Shown: one piece after another, positions 9,472-17,576 of the stretch
Layout of the letters: each line of letters starts with the position of its first letter
How positions within the stretch are numbered: position 1 is the stretch's first letter
Assembly: GCA_963666475.2 (NCBI GenBank)
Contig: CAXXJM010000001.1
Location: 62,001 to 126,000, forward strand
From: JBFHIZ01 sp963666475
GTDB taxonomy: Bacteria > Bacillota > Clostridia > Lachnospirales > Lachnospiraceae
Length of the DNA stretch: 64,000 nucleotides
Reading direction: 5' to 3'
Position numbers and translations under genes: made by a program
The notes under the pieces: generated by a model
Told to the model about the DNA's origin: nothing
Seen by the model: only the letters and a program-made list of their open reading frames with translations
Database searches by the model: none

Positions 9472-11156
9472 TGAAAATAATCCAAATGATAAAAGTACTT
9501 AATAGAAAACACCTAATTATTGGTAGCGCATCAATTCTTGTATTATTTCTTGTAGTGACGCTTCTTTGCGTATCTGGCAGCAGTGATGAAGTGGTATATA
9601 AAGATACGGAGGTATTTTATGGAAATCTTACTGTGGGAATCTCGGAAAGCAGTTCGGTCGATATTGGTACAGTCGAACAGACTTTTGAATTAGATATAAA
9701 TTCATTAATTTCCAGTGATGCAACTTCGTCCACTTCAAGTAACTCGTCACAAAATATGGGTGCACAGGGAATGGGTGGTCAGACCGATATGTTTACTCAA
9801 ATCTTTTCATTGGCAAGCAGTGGTACATCTGAAGCGGTAACTTCCGAGAATTCGGTTGAAATAAAATCTGTATTAGTCTCTGTTGGACAAAGAATCGATG
9901 AGGGAGATGCCTTGTTTACCTTAACAGAGGAAAGCGTTGCAGATATTCGCACGCAGTTGGCAGAGGATGTTGCTTCGGCAGAAACAGATCTTGAGGAACT
10001 TAAAACGGATCAGACGTCAAGCAGACTGTCAGCGAATCAGACATATGATTCCAGTATTGCATACGGAGAATATGCAAAAACGGAATACGAACTTACTGTA
10101 GCCGATTTAAAAACAGCAGTTTCTGATGCGCAGGATTCATTAAACACAGCCCAGGCGGAGCTGACGTTGTTAAAAAAAGAACTTGCCAATTTGAATACGG
10201 AGTACGCAAATGCAAAATCTGCATTACAGGCGGCAGAGTATGGAATTCAGAGTGTGGATAAAGTAAATAACACCTACTGGTATGTTCAATACGAGAATAC
10301 AAGAGATGAAGCGGAAAATACGGTAGAAAGTCTGGAGCAAAGTTTAGAACAGAAAGAACAAAGTATCGAGCAGGCAGAGAGTAGTTTGTCACAGATGGAA
10401 AGCGCTCTTTCGCAGGCAAAACGTAATTTGGCAAAGGGACTTTTGACTGCAAAGGAAACATATGATTTGCGTATTTTGGCATATGATAATGCAAGCGAGA
10501 CTAGAGAAGTAACACTTGCATATCTAGATAATAATTTGGCAAGTATGGAAGAAACGTATCAGGAAGTTTACGACAAACTATCTGAAATCGACGATTATAT
10601 TATAGATTATACCGTTCTATCTGAATATAGTGGAGTAATCACAGATGTATCAATTCAAGATGGGGATAGTATAACGAAGGATTCAGCTATCATTACTTTA
10701 TATGATGATGAGGCGATTACAATGTCTGCTACAATTACAGAAGATGATATGGAAACGATCGAATTGGGAACAGAAGCGAATATTGTTCTGATTGCATATT
10801 CGGATGTAGTGTTAAAAGGTTACGTATCTGAAATTTCGGATGCTACTTATAATAGTAATACTGGAGAGAATGAATACACAGTAACAGCAACGATACAAGG
10901 TGATGTAAGTGGTCTGTATCAGGGGATGACCGGTAATATTACGTTCATTACAAAGGAAACAGCGGAAGTCATTTATGTTTCGAATCGCGCAATTTTTCGT
11001 GATGGAACAGATTCATACGTTAAAGTGAGAGATGAGAGTGGAATAATTGTTCAAAAGACAGTTTTGACTGGTTTTTCAGATGGTGTAAATGTAGAAATAT
11101 TGGAAGGGCTTTCAGAAGGAGATATTGTACTGATTGAAAGTAAGGTGAGTGAATAA
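9471..11156 (+). CDS. HlyD/MacA-like adaptor protein 3
   Basis: Third adaptor, 561 residues, with the same plan as its neighbours: N-terminal membrane helix (IIGSASILVLFLVVTLLCV), a Ser/Met/Gly-rich insert near residue 100 (SSQNMGAQGMGGQTDMFTQ), a long coiled coil with many Gln/Glu heptads, a lipoyl segment (YSGVITDVSIQDGDSI), and barrel and membrane-proximal domains (IYVSNRAIFRDGTDSYVKV; GLSEGDIVLIESK). Three different adaptors next to one pump is unusual. They could form a mixed hexamer or serve alternative partners; the sequence does not say which. The stop overlaps the permease start (TAATG). Confidence 0.82.
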   Translation: MKIIQMIKVLNRKHLIIGSASILVLFLVVTLLCVSGSSDEVVYKDTEVFYGNLTVGISESSSVDIGTVEQTFELDINSLISSDATSSTSSNSSQNMGAQGMGGQTDMFTQIFSLASSGTSEAVTSENSVEIKSVLVSVGQRIDEGDALFTLTEESVADIRTQLAEDVASAETDLEELKTDQTSSRLSANQTYDSSIAYGEYAKTEYELTVADLKTAVSDAQDSLNTAQAELTLLKKELANLNTEYANAKSALQAAEYGIQSVDKVNNTYWYVQYENTRDEAENTVESLEQSLEQKEQSIEQAESSLSQMESALSQAKRNLAKGLLTAKETYDLRILAYDNASETREVTLAYLDNNLASMEETYQEVYDKLSEIDDYIIDYTVLSEYSGVITDVSIQDGDSITKDSAIITLYDDEAITMSATITEDDMETIELGTEANIVLIAYSDVVLKGYVSEISDATYNSNTGENEYTVTATIQGDVSGLYQGMTGNITFITKETAEVIYVSNRAIFRDGTDSYVKVRDESGIIVQKTVLTGFSDGVNVEILEGLSEGDIVLIESKVSE

Positions 11157-12490
11157 TGAGGCTATCTGAATTGCTGCGGTTGGTGATGATTAATCTCGCG
11201 CAGAATAAATTTAAAGTTATTTTGACATCCATTGGAATTGTAGTTGGTTCGGCAACGATTATGCTAGTAATAGCAATTGGTACGGGCGGGAAAATGGATG
11301 TTGCCGATCAGTTCAAAAATTTGAATGCTGGAGCCATTGACATTTCCTATGAAAGCTCCACGTCTAGTTCAACAGGATCTGGATTTGGTGGTATGGGTTT
11401 TCCGGGAGGAGATTTTAACAACAATCGTTCATCGGGAAATTCTTCCGGAGGAGGGTTTCCATCGGGTGGCTTTTTTATGGGTGGAAGTTCTGATGAAAGT
11501 GATCGAATCAACCAAGAGGATATTACATTAACACAAGAAGATATGGACGATTTGCAAGTCTTTGTTCCAGGAATTGATGAAGCAACTATAACGTATCAGA
11601 CAAAAGCCGATGTGGAAGGTGGAGAACTTGAGGAAGCCACCAGTTATACGGTAGCAGGGACTCTTTCCAATTATGAGGATATCAGTAATTTTGAATTATC
11701 CATCGGAGATTATCTAACGGATGAAAATGACGAAAGTAAAGAAAAAGTCTGTGTTCTTGGCTATGCCGTGGCTATGGAGATTTATGGAAGTGCATATGAT
11801 GCATATGATGAAGTGGTCTATATAGATGATAGACCATACGTTGTAACAGGAGTTTTGGAAGAAATGGGTTCTGTATCCTCAGGAATAAGTCCGGATTCTT
11901 CAATATTTATTCCCTACCAGACGGGCATCAAATATTTGACAGGTGAAGATGTTAGTCCTACGATCACTGTCATCGCAAGCGATATTAATGAGGTGGATAC
12001 TGTAATAGCAGATATTGAGACTGTATTATTGGATTCCTATCCGAATACCGAATTCACGATTTCAGATGCAGGAAGTAAAATGGATGCAGCTTCCGCATCA
12101 AATGACACATTGACAATGTTATTGATTTCTATGGCTTTGATCGTATTTGTAGTTGGGGGTATCGGAATAATGAATGTTCTTTTTGTTTCTGTGAAGGAGA
12201 GAACTAATGAAATAGGAATTTTAAAGGCCATGGGCTGCTCTCAAAAGGATATTTTACTAGAATTCTTATTTGAAGCAAGCTGTATGAGTTTCATTGGTGC
12301 TGTAATCGGTATTTTTCTTTCGCTAGGAATTACACCCATTATTGAGTCTTTTTCGGTACGTGTGGAACTGTCAGTATCAGGAGCAATGATCTCTTTAGCA
12401 TTTGGTGTCATTACTGGAACCCTGTTTGGATTTTATCCGGCATATAAAGCCTCCAGACTGATTCCTGTGGTAGCATTGAATCAGGAATAA
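11156..12490 (+). CDS. MacB-type ABC transporter permease (FtsX domain)
   Basis: A 444-residue permease with the MacB plan: one N-terminal membrane helix (ILTSIGIVVGSATIMLVIAI), a large outer domain, then three C-terminal helices of the FtsX domain (MLLISMALIVFVVGGIGIMN, near LFVSVKERTNEIGILKAMG). The motif ERTNEIGILKAMG is diagnostic of the MacB/LolC/FtsX group. MacB proteins work by a trans-membrane mechanical stroke rather than a through-pore. A Gly/Phe/Pro/Ser-rich stretch near residues 75-120 (GGMGFPGGDF, GGGFPSGGFFMGG) is inserted into the outer domain and resembles low-complexity parts of other operon products. Its ATPase is encoded two genes downstream. Confidence 0.88.
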   Translation: MRLSELLRLVMINLAQNKFKVILTSIGIVVGSATIMLVIAIGTGGKMDVADQFKNLNAGAIDISYESSTSSSTGSGFGGMGFPGGDFNNNRSSGNSSGGGFPSGGFFMGGSSDESDRINQEDITLTQEDMDDLQVFVPGIDEATITYQTKADVEGGELEEATSYTVAGTLSNYEDISNFELSIGDYLTDENDESKEKVCVLGYAVAMEIYGSAYDAYDEVVYIDDRPYVVTGVLEEMGSVSSGISPDSSIFIPYQTGIKYLTGEDVSPTITVIASDINEVDTVIADIETVLLDSYPNTEFTISDAGSKMDAASASNDTLTMLLISMALIVFVVGGIGIMNVLFVSVKERTNEIGILKAMGCSQKDILLEFLFEASCMSFIGAVIGIFLSLGITPIIESFSVRVELSVSGAMISLAFGVITGTLFGFYPAYKASRLIPVVALNQE

Positions 12491-12502
12491 AGGAGAAGAA
12501 GA

Positions 12503-13273
12503 ATGAAAAAATTAGGAAATATAAAATTCATAGAAAAAGTAAAAAAATGGAAAAAGAAAAAACGAATCGTTGTTGCTTTAGGTGGTTTCTTCCTTGTGTG
12601 CCTTGCAGTTTTTACAATTTTATTTTTTTGTTTAAATCAGCAGTCTGAAATAGATGAGGTCGAATTAAAGAGTAATCAAAAAATGATATATGGAACAATT
12701 ACAGAATTGTACGGCAATGAAATTACTTATCAGGTACTAGATAAAAGTGAAACATTGTCTAGTGATGTCGTGAGTGATGAAGTTTCAACAAACGAAATGC
12801 CGTCAGGAGATTTTGGTGGGGGTGAAATGCCGTCAGGAGATTTTGGTGGAGGTGAAATGCCGTCGGGAGATTTTGGTGGAGGTGAAATGCCGTCAGGAGA
12901 TTTTGGTGGGGGTGAAATGCCATCAGGAGATTTTGGTGGGGGTATGCCGACAAGAGATGATACCAGTGATACAACTTCAGACGAGGTTTCTGAAAACCCA
13001 TCAAATCACAATGAAGAAACAACTGTAAATGGCAGAAATGGGTTGCAATCAGGTGGAATGGGAGATACGACCACTAGTTCTACAAGTTCTTCAACATATC
13101 ATGAGACGGGTGAAAGTGTGACCGCAAATATACCGGTTGGTACTACTGTGACAACGAAACTAGGAACGGTCACTACGTTTTCCAGATTGGCGGTAGGGGA
13201 CACCGTTTCGATGATTATAGAAACGTTAAAAGATGGGACAGAAATGATTATGTCGATTGAGATCATAGAATAA
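12503..13273 (+). CDS. Membrane-anchored repeat protein of the export operon (unknown function)
   Basis: I do not recognise a named family. A Lys-rich cytoplasmic N-terminus leads into one membrane helix (IVVALGGFFLVCLAVFTILF), then a small beta-like region (MIYGTITELYGNEITYQVLD), five perfect EMPSGDFGGG decapeptides (about residues 98-147), a Ser/Thr-rich linker, and a C-terminal part (VTANIPVGTTVTTKLGTVTT ... LAVGDTVSMIIETLKDGTE). The parts on both sides of the repeats could together form one OB-like domain split by the low-complexity insert. It sits between the permease and ATPase genes, 12 bases after the permease, so a role with the pump is likely but unproven. Confidence 0.75.
   Translation: MKKLGNIKFIEKVKKWKKKKRIVVALGGFFLVCLAVFTILFFCLNQQSEIDEVELKSNQKMIYGTITELYGNEITYQVLDKSETLSSDVVSDEVSTNEMPSGDFGGGEMPSGDFGGGEMPSGDFGGGEMPSGDFGGGEMPSGDFGGGMPTRDDTSDTTSDEVSENPSNHNEETTVNGRNGLQSGGMGDTTTSSTSSSTYHETGESVTANIPVGTTVTTKLGTVTTFSRLAVGDTVSMIIETLKDGTEMIMSIEIIE
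12794..12943 (+). repeat. Five tandem 30-bp repeats coding for EMPSGDFGGG
   Basis: Five head-to-tail 30-base units, differing only at a few third positions (GGG/GGA, TCA/TCG, CCG/CCA), followed by a partial sixth unit (ATGCCG). The length is a multiple of three, so unit gain or loss would keep the frame. Confidence 0.95.
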
Positions 13274-13318
13274 ATCCAGAAAGCTTAAGTGTGAGGAGTC
13301 ACGCAGAAATGAGGAAAA

Positions 13319-13993
13319 ATGATAACAATGAAAAATATAGATAAAGGCTATCAACTGGGAGAAGAAAAAGTTCCGGTATTGAAGCAAGTAGAGTTTCATG
13401 TTGAGAAGGGAGAATATGTTGCAATACTGGGTCCTTCCGGATCGGGGAAAACGACTCTCATGAATATCATCGGATGCATGGACGTAGCAGATGGTGGTGA
13501 GTATTTTCTGAATAATCGCGCAATTCATGATACGATTGAAGCGGATCTTACAGAAGTCAGAAATCGTGAAATTGGATTTATCTTTCAGAATTATCAATTG
13601 ATTTCTACTTATAATGTTCTACAAAATATTACTATGCCTTTAATCTTACGCGGTTACAATCATAAAGAGGCGGAGGAAAAATGTATGGATACCATTAAAC
13701 TTCTGGGATTAGACCAACGTCTAGGTCATCGTCCAAATGAGTTATCAGGGGGACAAAAACAAAGGGTTTCGATAGCACGCGCACTTGTGGGTAATCCAGC
13801 GATTCTTTTGGCGGATGAACCAACTGGAGCACTGGACTCTAATACTGGTCAAGAGGTACTTAAATTATTTCAAAAATTGAATGACATGGGAAATACAATT
13901 GTAATGATTACACATGATTTAAAAGTTGCACAGTCCGCAAAACGAATTGTAAGTATCGTAGACGGGGTGTTAAGTGAAGGGGTGCCAAAGTAA
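13319..13993 (+). CDS. MacB/LolD-type ABC transporter ATP-binding protein
   Basis: A 224-residue ATPase with Walker A (GPSGSGKTTLMN), Q-loop (FIFQNYQLISTYNVLQN), signature (LSGGQKQRVSIARALVG), Walker B (AILLADEPTGALD) and H-loop (VMITHDLKVAQSA). The LADEPTGALD form and the size are typical of the LolD/MacB ATPase group, which matches the FtsX-type permease of the operon. It is separated from the repeat-protein gene by 45 bases with a GAGG site before its ATG. A few residues at the end (GVLSEGVPK) are family-typical. Confidence 0.93.
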   Translation: MITMKNIDKGYQLGEEKVPVLKQVEFHVEKGEYVAILGPSGSGKTTLMNIIGCMDVADGGEYFLNNRAIHDTIEADLTEVRNREIGFIFQNYQLISTYNVLQNITMPLILRGYNHKEAEEKCMDTIKLLGLDQRLGHRPNELSGGQKQRVSIARALVGNPAILLADEPTGALDSNTGQEVLKLFQKLNDMGNTIVMITHDLKVAQSAKRIVSIVDGVLSEGVPK

Positions 13994-14024
13994 GGATGGG
14001 TTAAGAAGATTCAAGAAAAACATG

Positions 14025-14053
14025 TTTACATTCCATTTTTGAAGTGATAAAAT
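14025..14053 (+). promoter_or_regulatory. Promoter of araR
   Basis: TTTACA, a 17-base gap and TAAAAT lie just before an AraR-type operator, an arrangement that would allow autorepression. Confidence 0.65.
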
Positions 14054-14055
14054 AT

Positions 14056-14071
14056 ACTTGTACGTACCAGT
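14056..14071. promoter_or_regulatory. AraR-type operator at the araR promoter
   Basis: ACTTGTACGTACCAGT matches the known AraR box pattern (a TTGTACGTACAA-like palindrome) and sits immediately downstream of the araR -10 box. Confidence 0.75.
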
Positions 14072-14088
14072 GCAAGAAAGTATGAGGC

Positions 14089-15174
14089 ATGACAGTATTG
14101 AGTGACCAGAAAACAAAATACGAACTGATAAAAGAGTATATCATCGATCATATAAAAAATAATAATTTGCATTACAATGACCCGATTGATTCAGAAGCGG
14201 AGTTGATGGAGCGATTTCAAGTAAGCAGACATACCGTTCGCAGAGGAATAAGCGATTTGGTCAATGAAGGCTGGCTATATAAGCAACAGGGGAAGGGGAC
14301 ATTTGTTTCAGACCCTAGAGCGAATATGGTAAGTCGTGGAAAAATGGTTGGTGTAATTACTACGTATATTAATGACTATATCTTTCCGGATATCATTTCT
14401 GGAGCAGAGGCAGAGTTTTCTGAACATGGATACTCAATGATTCTTGGGAATACAAATAACAATGTGGAAAAAGAACGACTGATATTATCCAATATGTTAA
14501 ATAATAACCTGGCAGGTCTTCTTGTAGAGCCTACTAAGAGTGTGTTTCCAAATTATAATAAAGATTTGTATGACCAGCTTAAAAGCAATGGAGTTCCTGT
14601 TTTATTTATTCACGGTGCTTATCAGAACGTCGAAGCCAATTATATCATGGAAGATGATAAAACGGCTGGTGAAATAGCAACTGATCATTTGATACAAGCC
14701 GGACATAAAAAAATCGCAGGAATATTTAAACAAGATGATATGCAGGGCCATAATCGATATGAAGGGTTTATGCAGGCTAAGAGGCGTTTTGGTTTGGAAA
14801 TAAAAGATGATCATGTGTTATGGTATACAACAGAATCAAAAGAGGACTTGTTTAAGGATCTTGAAAAAACAAAGAAACTGTTGGATGAAAATACATCGAT
14901 TGTAGTATACAACGACCAGATTGCAACGGAGCTTCTTTCTGTGGCAGCAGGAATTGGAAAACGTGTTCCAGAAGATTTTTCCATCGTCAGTTTTGATAAT
15001 TCAAATCTAGCGGTCATTAATGATTTGACCTCCGTAGCACATCCTAAGAAAGAGCTGGGTATATCTGCTGCGAAATCGTTGCTTGCAATGATGCAGGATA
15101 AAAAAAGTAAAATAAATGTCGTGATGAAACCGGAACTGGTTGTCAGGTCTTCGGTGAATACAAAAAACGTATAA
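14089..15174 (+). CDS. araR: Arabinose operon repressor, GntR-HTH/LacI-type sensor
   Basis: A 361-residue chimeric regulator: a GntR winged helix at the N-terminus (residues about 10-75, with SEAELMERFQVSRHTVRRGI and KQQGKGTFVSDPR) joined to a LacI/PurR-like sugar-binding domain (from GVITTYINDYIFPDIISGAE). That pairing is characteristic of AraR, the L-arabinose-responsive repressor of Firmicutes. Placement directly before araA, and TGTACGTAC boxes at both promoters, fit this. The start is not certain: ATG 14089 is only one base after GAGG, so the TTG at 14098 is an alternative with better spacing. Confidence 0.9.
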   Translation: MTVLSDQKTKYELIKEYIIDHIKNNNLHYNDPIDSEAELMERFQVSRHTVRRGISDLVNEGWLYKQQGKGTFVSDPRANMVSRGKMVGVITTYINDYIFPDIISGAEAEFSEHGYSMILGNTNNNVEKERLILSNMLNNNLAGLLVEPTKSVFPNYNKDLYDQLKSNGVPVLFIHGAYQNVEANYIMEDDKTAGEIATDHLIQAGHKKIAGIFKQDDMQGHNRYEGFMQAKRRFGLEIKDDHVLWYTTESKEDLFKDLEKTKKLLDENTSIVVYNDQIATELLSVAAGIGKRVPEDFSIVSFDNSNLAVINDLTSVAHPKKELGISAAKSLLAMMQDKKSKINVVMKPELVVRSSVNTKNV

Positions 15175-15200
15175 AAAGGTTTTAGGAGTCTAAAGCCTTT
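15175..15200 (+). terminator. Weak terminator-like hairpin after araR
   Basis: The 11-bp stem AAAGGTTTTAG / CTAAAGCCTTT has one wobble pair and a GAGT loop but lacks a long T run. It may only partly separate araR from araA. Confidence 0.45.
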
Positions 15201-15212
15201 CTATATAGATCA

Positions 15213-15250
15213 ACATGTACGTACGAGCTTGAAATAATATTCGTACATAT
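15213..15250. promoter_or_regulatory. Pair of AraR-type operators before araA
   Basis: Box 1 is ACATGTACGTACGAGC (15213-15228). Box 2 is the weaker ATATTCGTACATAT (15237-15250). Their centres are 23 bases apart, about two helical turns, which suits cooperative binding of AraR dimers in front of the arabinose genes. Confidence 0.65.
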
Positions 15251-15272
15251 CAAATGAAAAATGGAGGTTCAT

Positions 15273-16766
15273 ATGAAACTAAGTAAAAATTATGTATTTT
15301 GGTTTGTTACAGGAAGTCAGCATTTATACGGGGAAGAAACTTTGAATCAGGTTAGAAGCGACTCTATGGCAATGGTTAAAGGATTGAATGAGCAGGGAAA
15401 TTTTGGTTATCCTATCGAATTCAAAGCGCTGCTTACAACACCTGATGAAATCAGTGCACTATTTAAAGAGGCAAATGGTGATGCCTCCTGTGCCGGAGTG
15501 ATTGGATGGATGCATACGTTTTCACCTGCAAAAATGTGGATTAAGGGACTGGGAAGTTATCAAAAACCATTTATGCATTTTCATACACAATTTAACAGAG
15601 ATATTCCATGGGGAGAAATTGACATGGATTTTATGAACTTAAATCAATCCGCTCATGGTGGAAGAGAATTTGGGTTCATGAATACTCGCATGCGTTTGCC
15701 ACGCAAAGTGGTAGTTGGTTACTGGGAAGATTCAAAAGTGCAAAAACAAATCGCAGATTTTTTGAATGTGTGCGTAGCAATTGCAGAGTCGAAAACTCTT
15801 AAAGTTGCACGATTTGGTGACAATATGCGTTATGTTGGGGTTACGGAAGGTGACAAAGTAGAGACAGAAATAAAATTCGGATGGGAAGTAAATGGATATG
15901 GAGTTGGAGATCTTGTTTCCTATGTGGATGAAGTAACCGATGAAGAAGTAGAGTCATTGTATAAAGAATATCAAGAACAATACAAGGTGATTGCGGATTC
16001 TGAGGAAAGTGTTGCATCTATTAAATATCAGGCAAAATTAGAAATTGCAATGGAACGGTTCCTTGTAAAAGGTGGATTTGGAGCATTTACAACGACTTTT
16101 GAAAACTTGTATGGTTTGAAACAATTACCTGGACTCGCTGTACAGCGATTGATGGAAAAAGGCTATGGTTTTGGAGGAGAAGGCGACTGGAAAACTGCAG
16201 CCATGGTTCGACTGATTAAGATTATGGGTGGAGATAAAGGAAACGGATGTTCTTTTATGGAAGACTATACCTATCACTTAGATCCAGAAAATGCAATGGT
16301 ATTAGGAGCGCATATGCTTGAAGTATGTCCAACGATTGCAGAAGGGGATGTTAGTATTTTGGTAAAACCTCTGGGCATTGGTGGTAAAGAAGCACCAGCA
16401 AGGTTTAAATTTGCATGTAAAACAGGAAACGCTCTGAATGCATCTTTAATCGACATGGGAGGAAGACTTCGCCTAATCATAAATGAAGTGGAAGCTGTGA
16501 AGCAGCCTCATGATATGCCTAAATTGCCAGTTGCACAAGCTATGTGGAAACCACTACCTTCTTTGGCAGATGGAGCTAAGGCATGGATTCTTGCAGGAGG
16601 AGCTCATCACACAGTATATTCGTTCGATGTATCTTCTGAACAACTTGAGGATTTTGCAGAATTTATGGACATTGAGTCTGTTTTAATTGATGCATCTACA
16701 GATATGAGTACTTTTAGAACCAATTTGAAGATGAGCGACTTGATGTGGAATATGAAACGAATCTAG
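15273..16766 (+). CDS. araA: L-arabinose isomerase
   Basis: A 497-residue enzyme converting L-arabinose to L-ribulose in the cytoplasm. The sequence has the family N-terminus (FVTGSQHLYGEETL), the GCAGVIGWMHTFSPAKMWI-like segment, the acid residues of the active site around TTTFENLYGLKQLPGLAVQR and GEGDWKTAAM, and the conserved HHTVYSFDV near the end. ATG 15273 follows GGAGG at proper distance. The ATG 12 bases earlier contains part of the ribosome site. It is first in an araA-araD-araB order. Confidence 0.96.
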   Translation: MKLSKNYVFWFVTGSQHLYGEETLNQVRSDSMAMVKGLNEQGNFGYPIEFKALLTTPDEISALFKEANGDASCAGVIGWMHTFSPAKMWIKGLGSYQKPFMHFHTQFNRDIPWGEIDMDFMNLNQSAHGGREFGFMNTRMRLPRKVVVGYWEDSKVQKQIADFLNVCVAIAESKTLKVARFGDNMRYVGVTEGDKVETEIKFGWEVNGYGVGDLVSYVDEVTDEEVESLYKEYQEQYKVIADSEESVASIKYQAKLEIAMERFLVKGGFGAFTTTFENLYGLKQLPGLAVQRLMEKGYGFGGEGDWKTAAMVRLIKIMGGDKGNGCSFMEDYTYHLDPENAMVLGAHMLEVCPTIAEGDVSILVKPLGIGGKEAPARFKFACKTGNALNASLIDMGGRLRLIINEVEAVKQPHDMPKLPVAQAMWKPLPSLADGAKAWILAGGAHHTVYSFDVSSEQLEDFAEFMDIESVLIDASTDMSTFRTNLKMSDLMWNMKRI

Positions 16767-16792
16767 TAAACTTTGAGCCAAATTATTTGGAG

Positions 16793-16824
16793 AGTAGTGT
16801 GAAAGAATATTCTTTCGCACTACT
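16793..16824 (+). other. Long hairpin between araA and araD
   Basis: The 15-bp stem AGTAGTGTGAAAGAA / TTCTTTCGCACTACT has a single wobble and almost no loop, followed by only four T. It lies 27 bases after the araA stop and 25 before the araD start. It may attenuate transcription, stabilise the araA message, or mark a processing point. Confidence 0.75.
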
Positions 16825-16848
16825 TTTGAGAAAGGCATGGTCATTAAA

Positions 16849-17550
16849 ATGTTAGAAAGATTAAAAGAAGAAGTATTTAAAGCAAATATGGAATTACCGA
16901 AAAAGGGATTGGTCACATATACATGGGGAAATGTTAGTGGAATTGATCGAAGCAGTGGGCTAGTGGTAATCAAGCCAAGTGGTGTGGAATATGATGAAAT
17001 GACTGCCCAAGATATGGTTGTGGTTGATATGGATGGTAATGTTGTTGAAGGAAAGTATAAACCTTCTTCCGATACTGCAACACATATTGAACTATATAAA
17101 GCAGATCCAGGAATTGGTGGTGTTGTTCATACACATTCAAGAATGGCAACAAGTTTCGCACAATCTGGAAGAGACATTCCTGCATTTGGAACAACACATG
17201 CGGATTATTTTTACGGAACGATTCCATGTACCAGACCAATGACCAAAGAAGAAATTGGTGGAGCGTATGAAAAAGAAACTGGAAAAGTCATTGTTGATAC
17301 CTTTATGTCACGTAACATCAATTTTATGGATGTGCCATCCGTACTTGTTCATGAACACGGTCCTTTTTCATGGGGAGAAGATCCAGCCGATGCGGTATAT
17401 CACGCAGTAGTGCTTGAGGAAGTCGCGCAAATGGGATTTGCAACCATGCTTTTGAAAGCTGCTCCGAGCACAGAAAGTATGCAGGAGACGTTGCTTGACA
17501 AACATTTTTTAAGAAAACATGGTGCAAATGCGTACTACGGACAGAATTAA
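16849..17550 (+). CDS. araD: L-ribulose-5-phosphate 4-epimerase
   Basis: A class II aldolase-fold zinc enzyme that converts L-ribulose 5-phosphate to D-xylulose 5-phosphate, 233 residues. It shows KKGLVTYTWGNVSGIDR, KPSGVEYDEM, the zinc histidines in GVVHTHSRMATSFAQSG, and the later catalytic segment (VLVHEHGPFSWGEDPADAVYH). MLERLKEEVFKANMELPKKG is the normal start of the family, so I take ATG 16849. A second in-frame ATG four codons earlier is only one base from AAAGG. It lies between araA and araB. Confidence 0.95.
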   Translation: MLERLKEEVFKANMELPKKGLVTYTWGNVSGIDRSSGLVVIKPSGVEYDEMTAQDMVVVDMDGNVVEGKYKPSSDTATHIELYKADPGIGGVVHTHSRMATSFAQSGRDIPAFGTTHADYFYGTIPCTRPMTKEEIGGAYEKETGKVIVDTFMSRNINFMDVPSVLVHEHGPFSWGEDPADAVYHAVVLEEVAQMGFATMLLKAAPSTESMQETLLDKHFLRKHGANAYYGQN

Positions 17551-17576
17551 TCTTGCATAAAGGAAAGGACGATGAA

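Noticed and set aside
12794..12943. Regular 30-bp repeats that could be taken for a CRISPR array
   Set aside because: The units are directly adjacent without spacers, keep one reading frame and encode a perfect peptide repeat inside a gene with a good ribosome site.
12774..13028. Alternative-frame ORFs on both strands through the repeat region
   Set aside because: They are open only because the repeat length is a multiple of three; they lack ribosome sites and have no plausible protein character.
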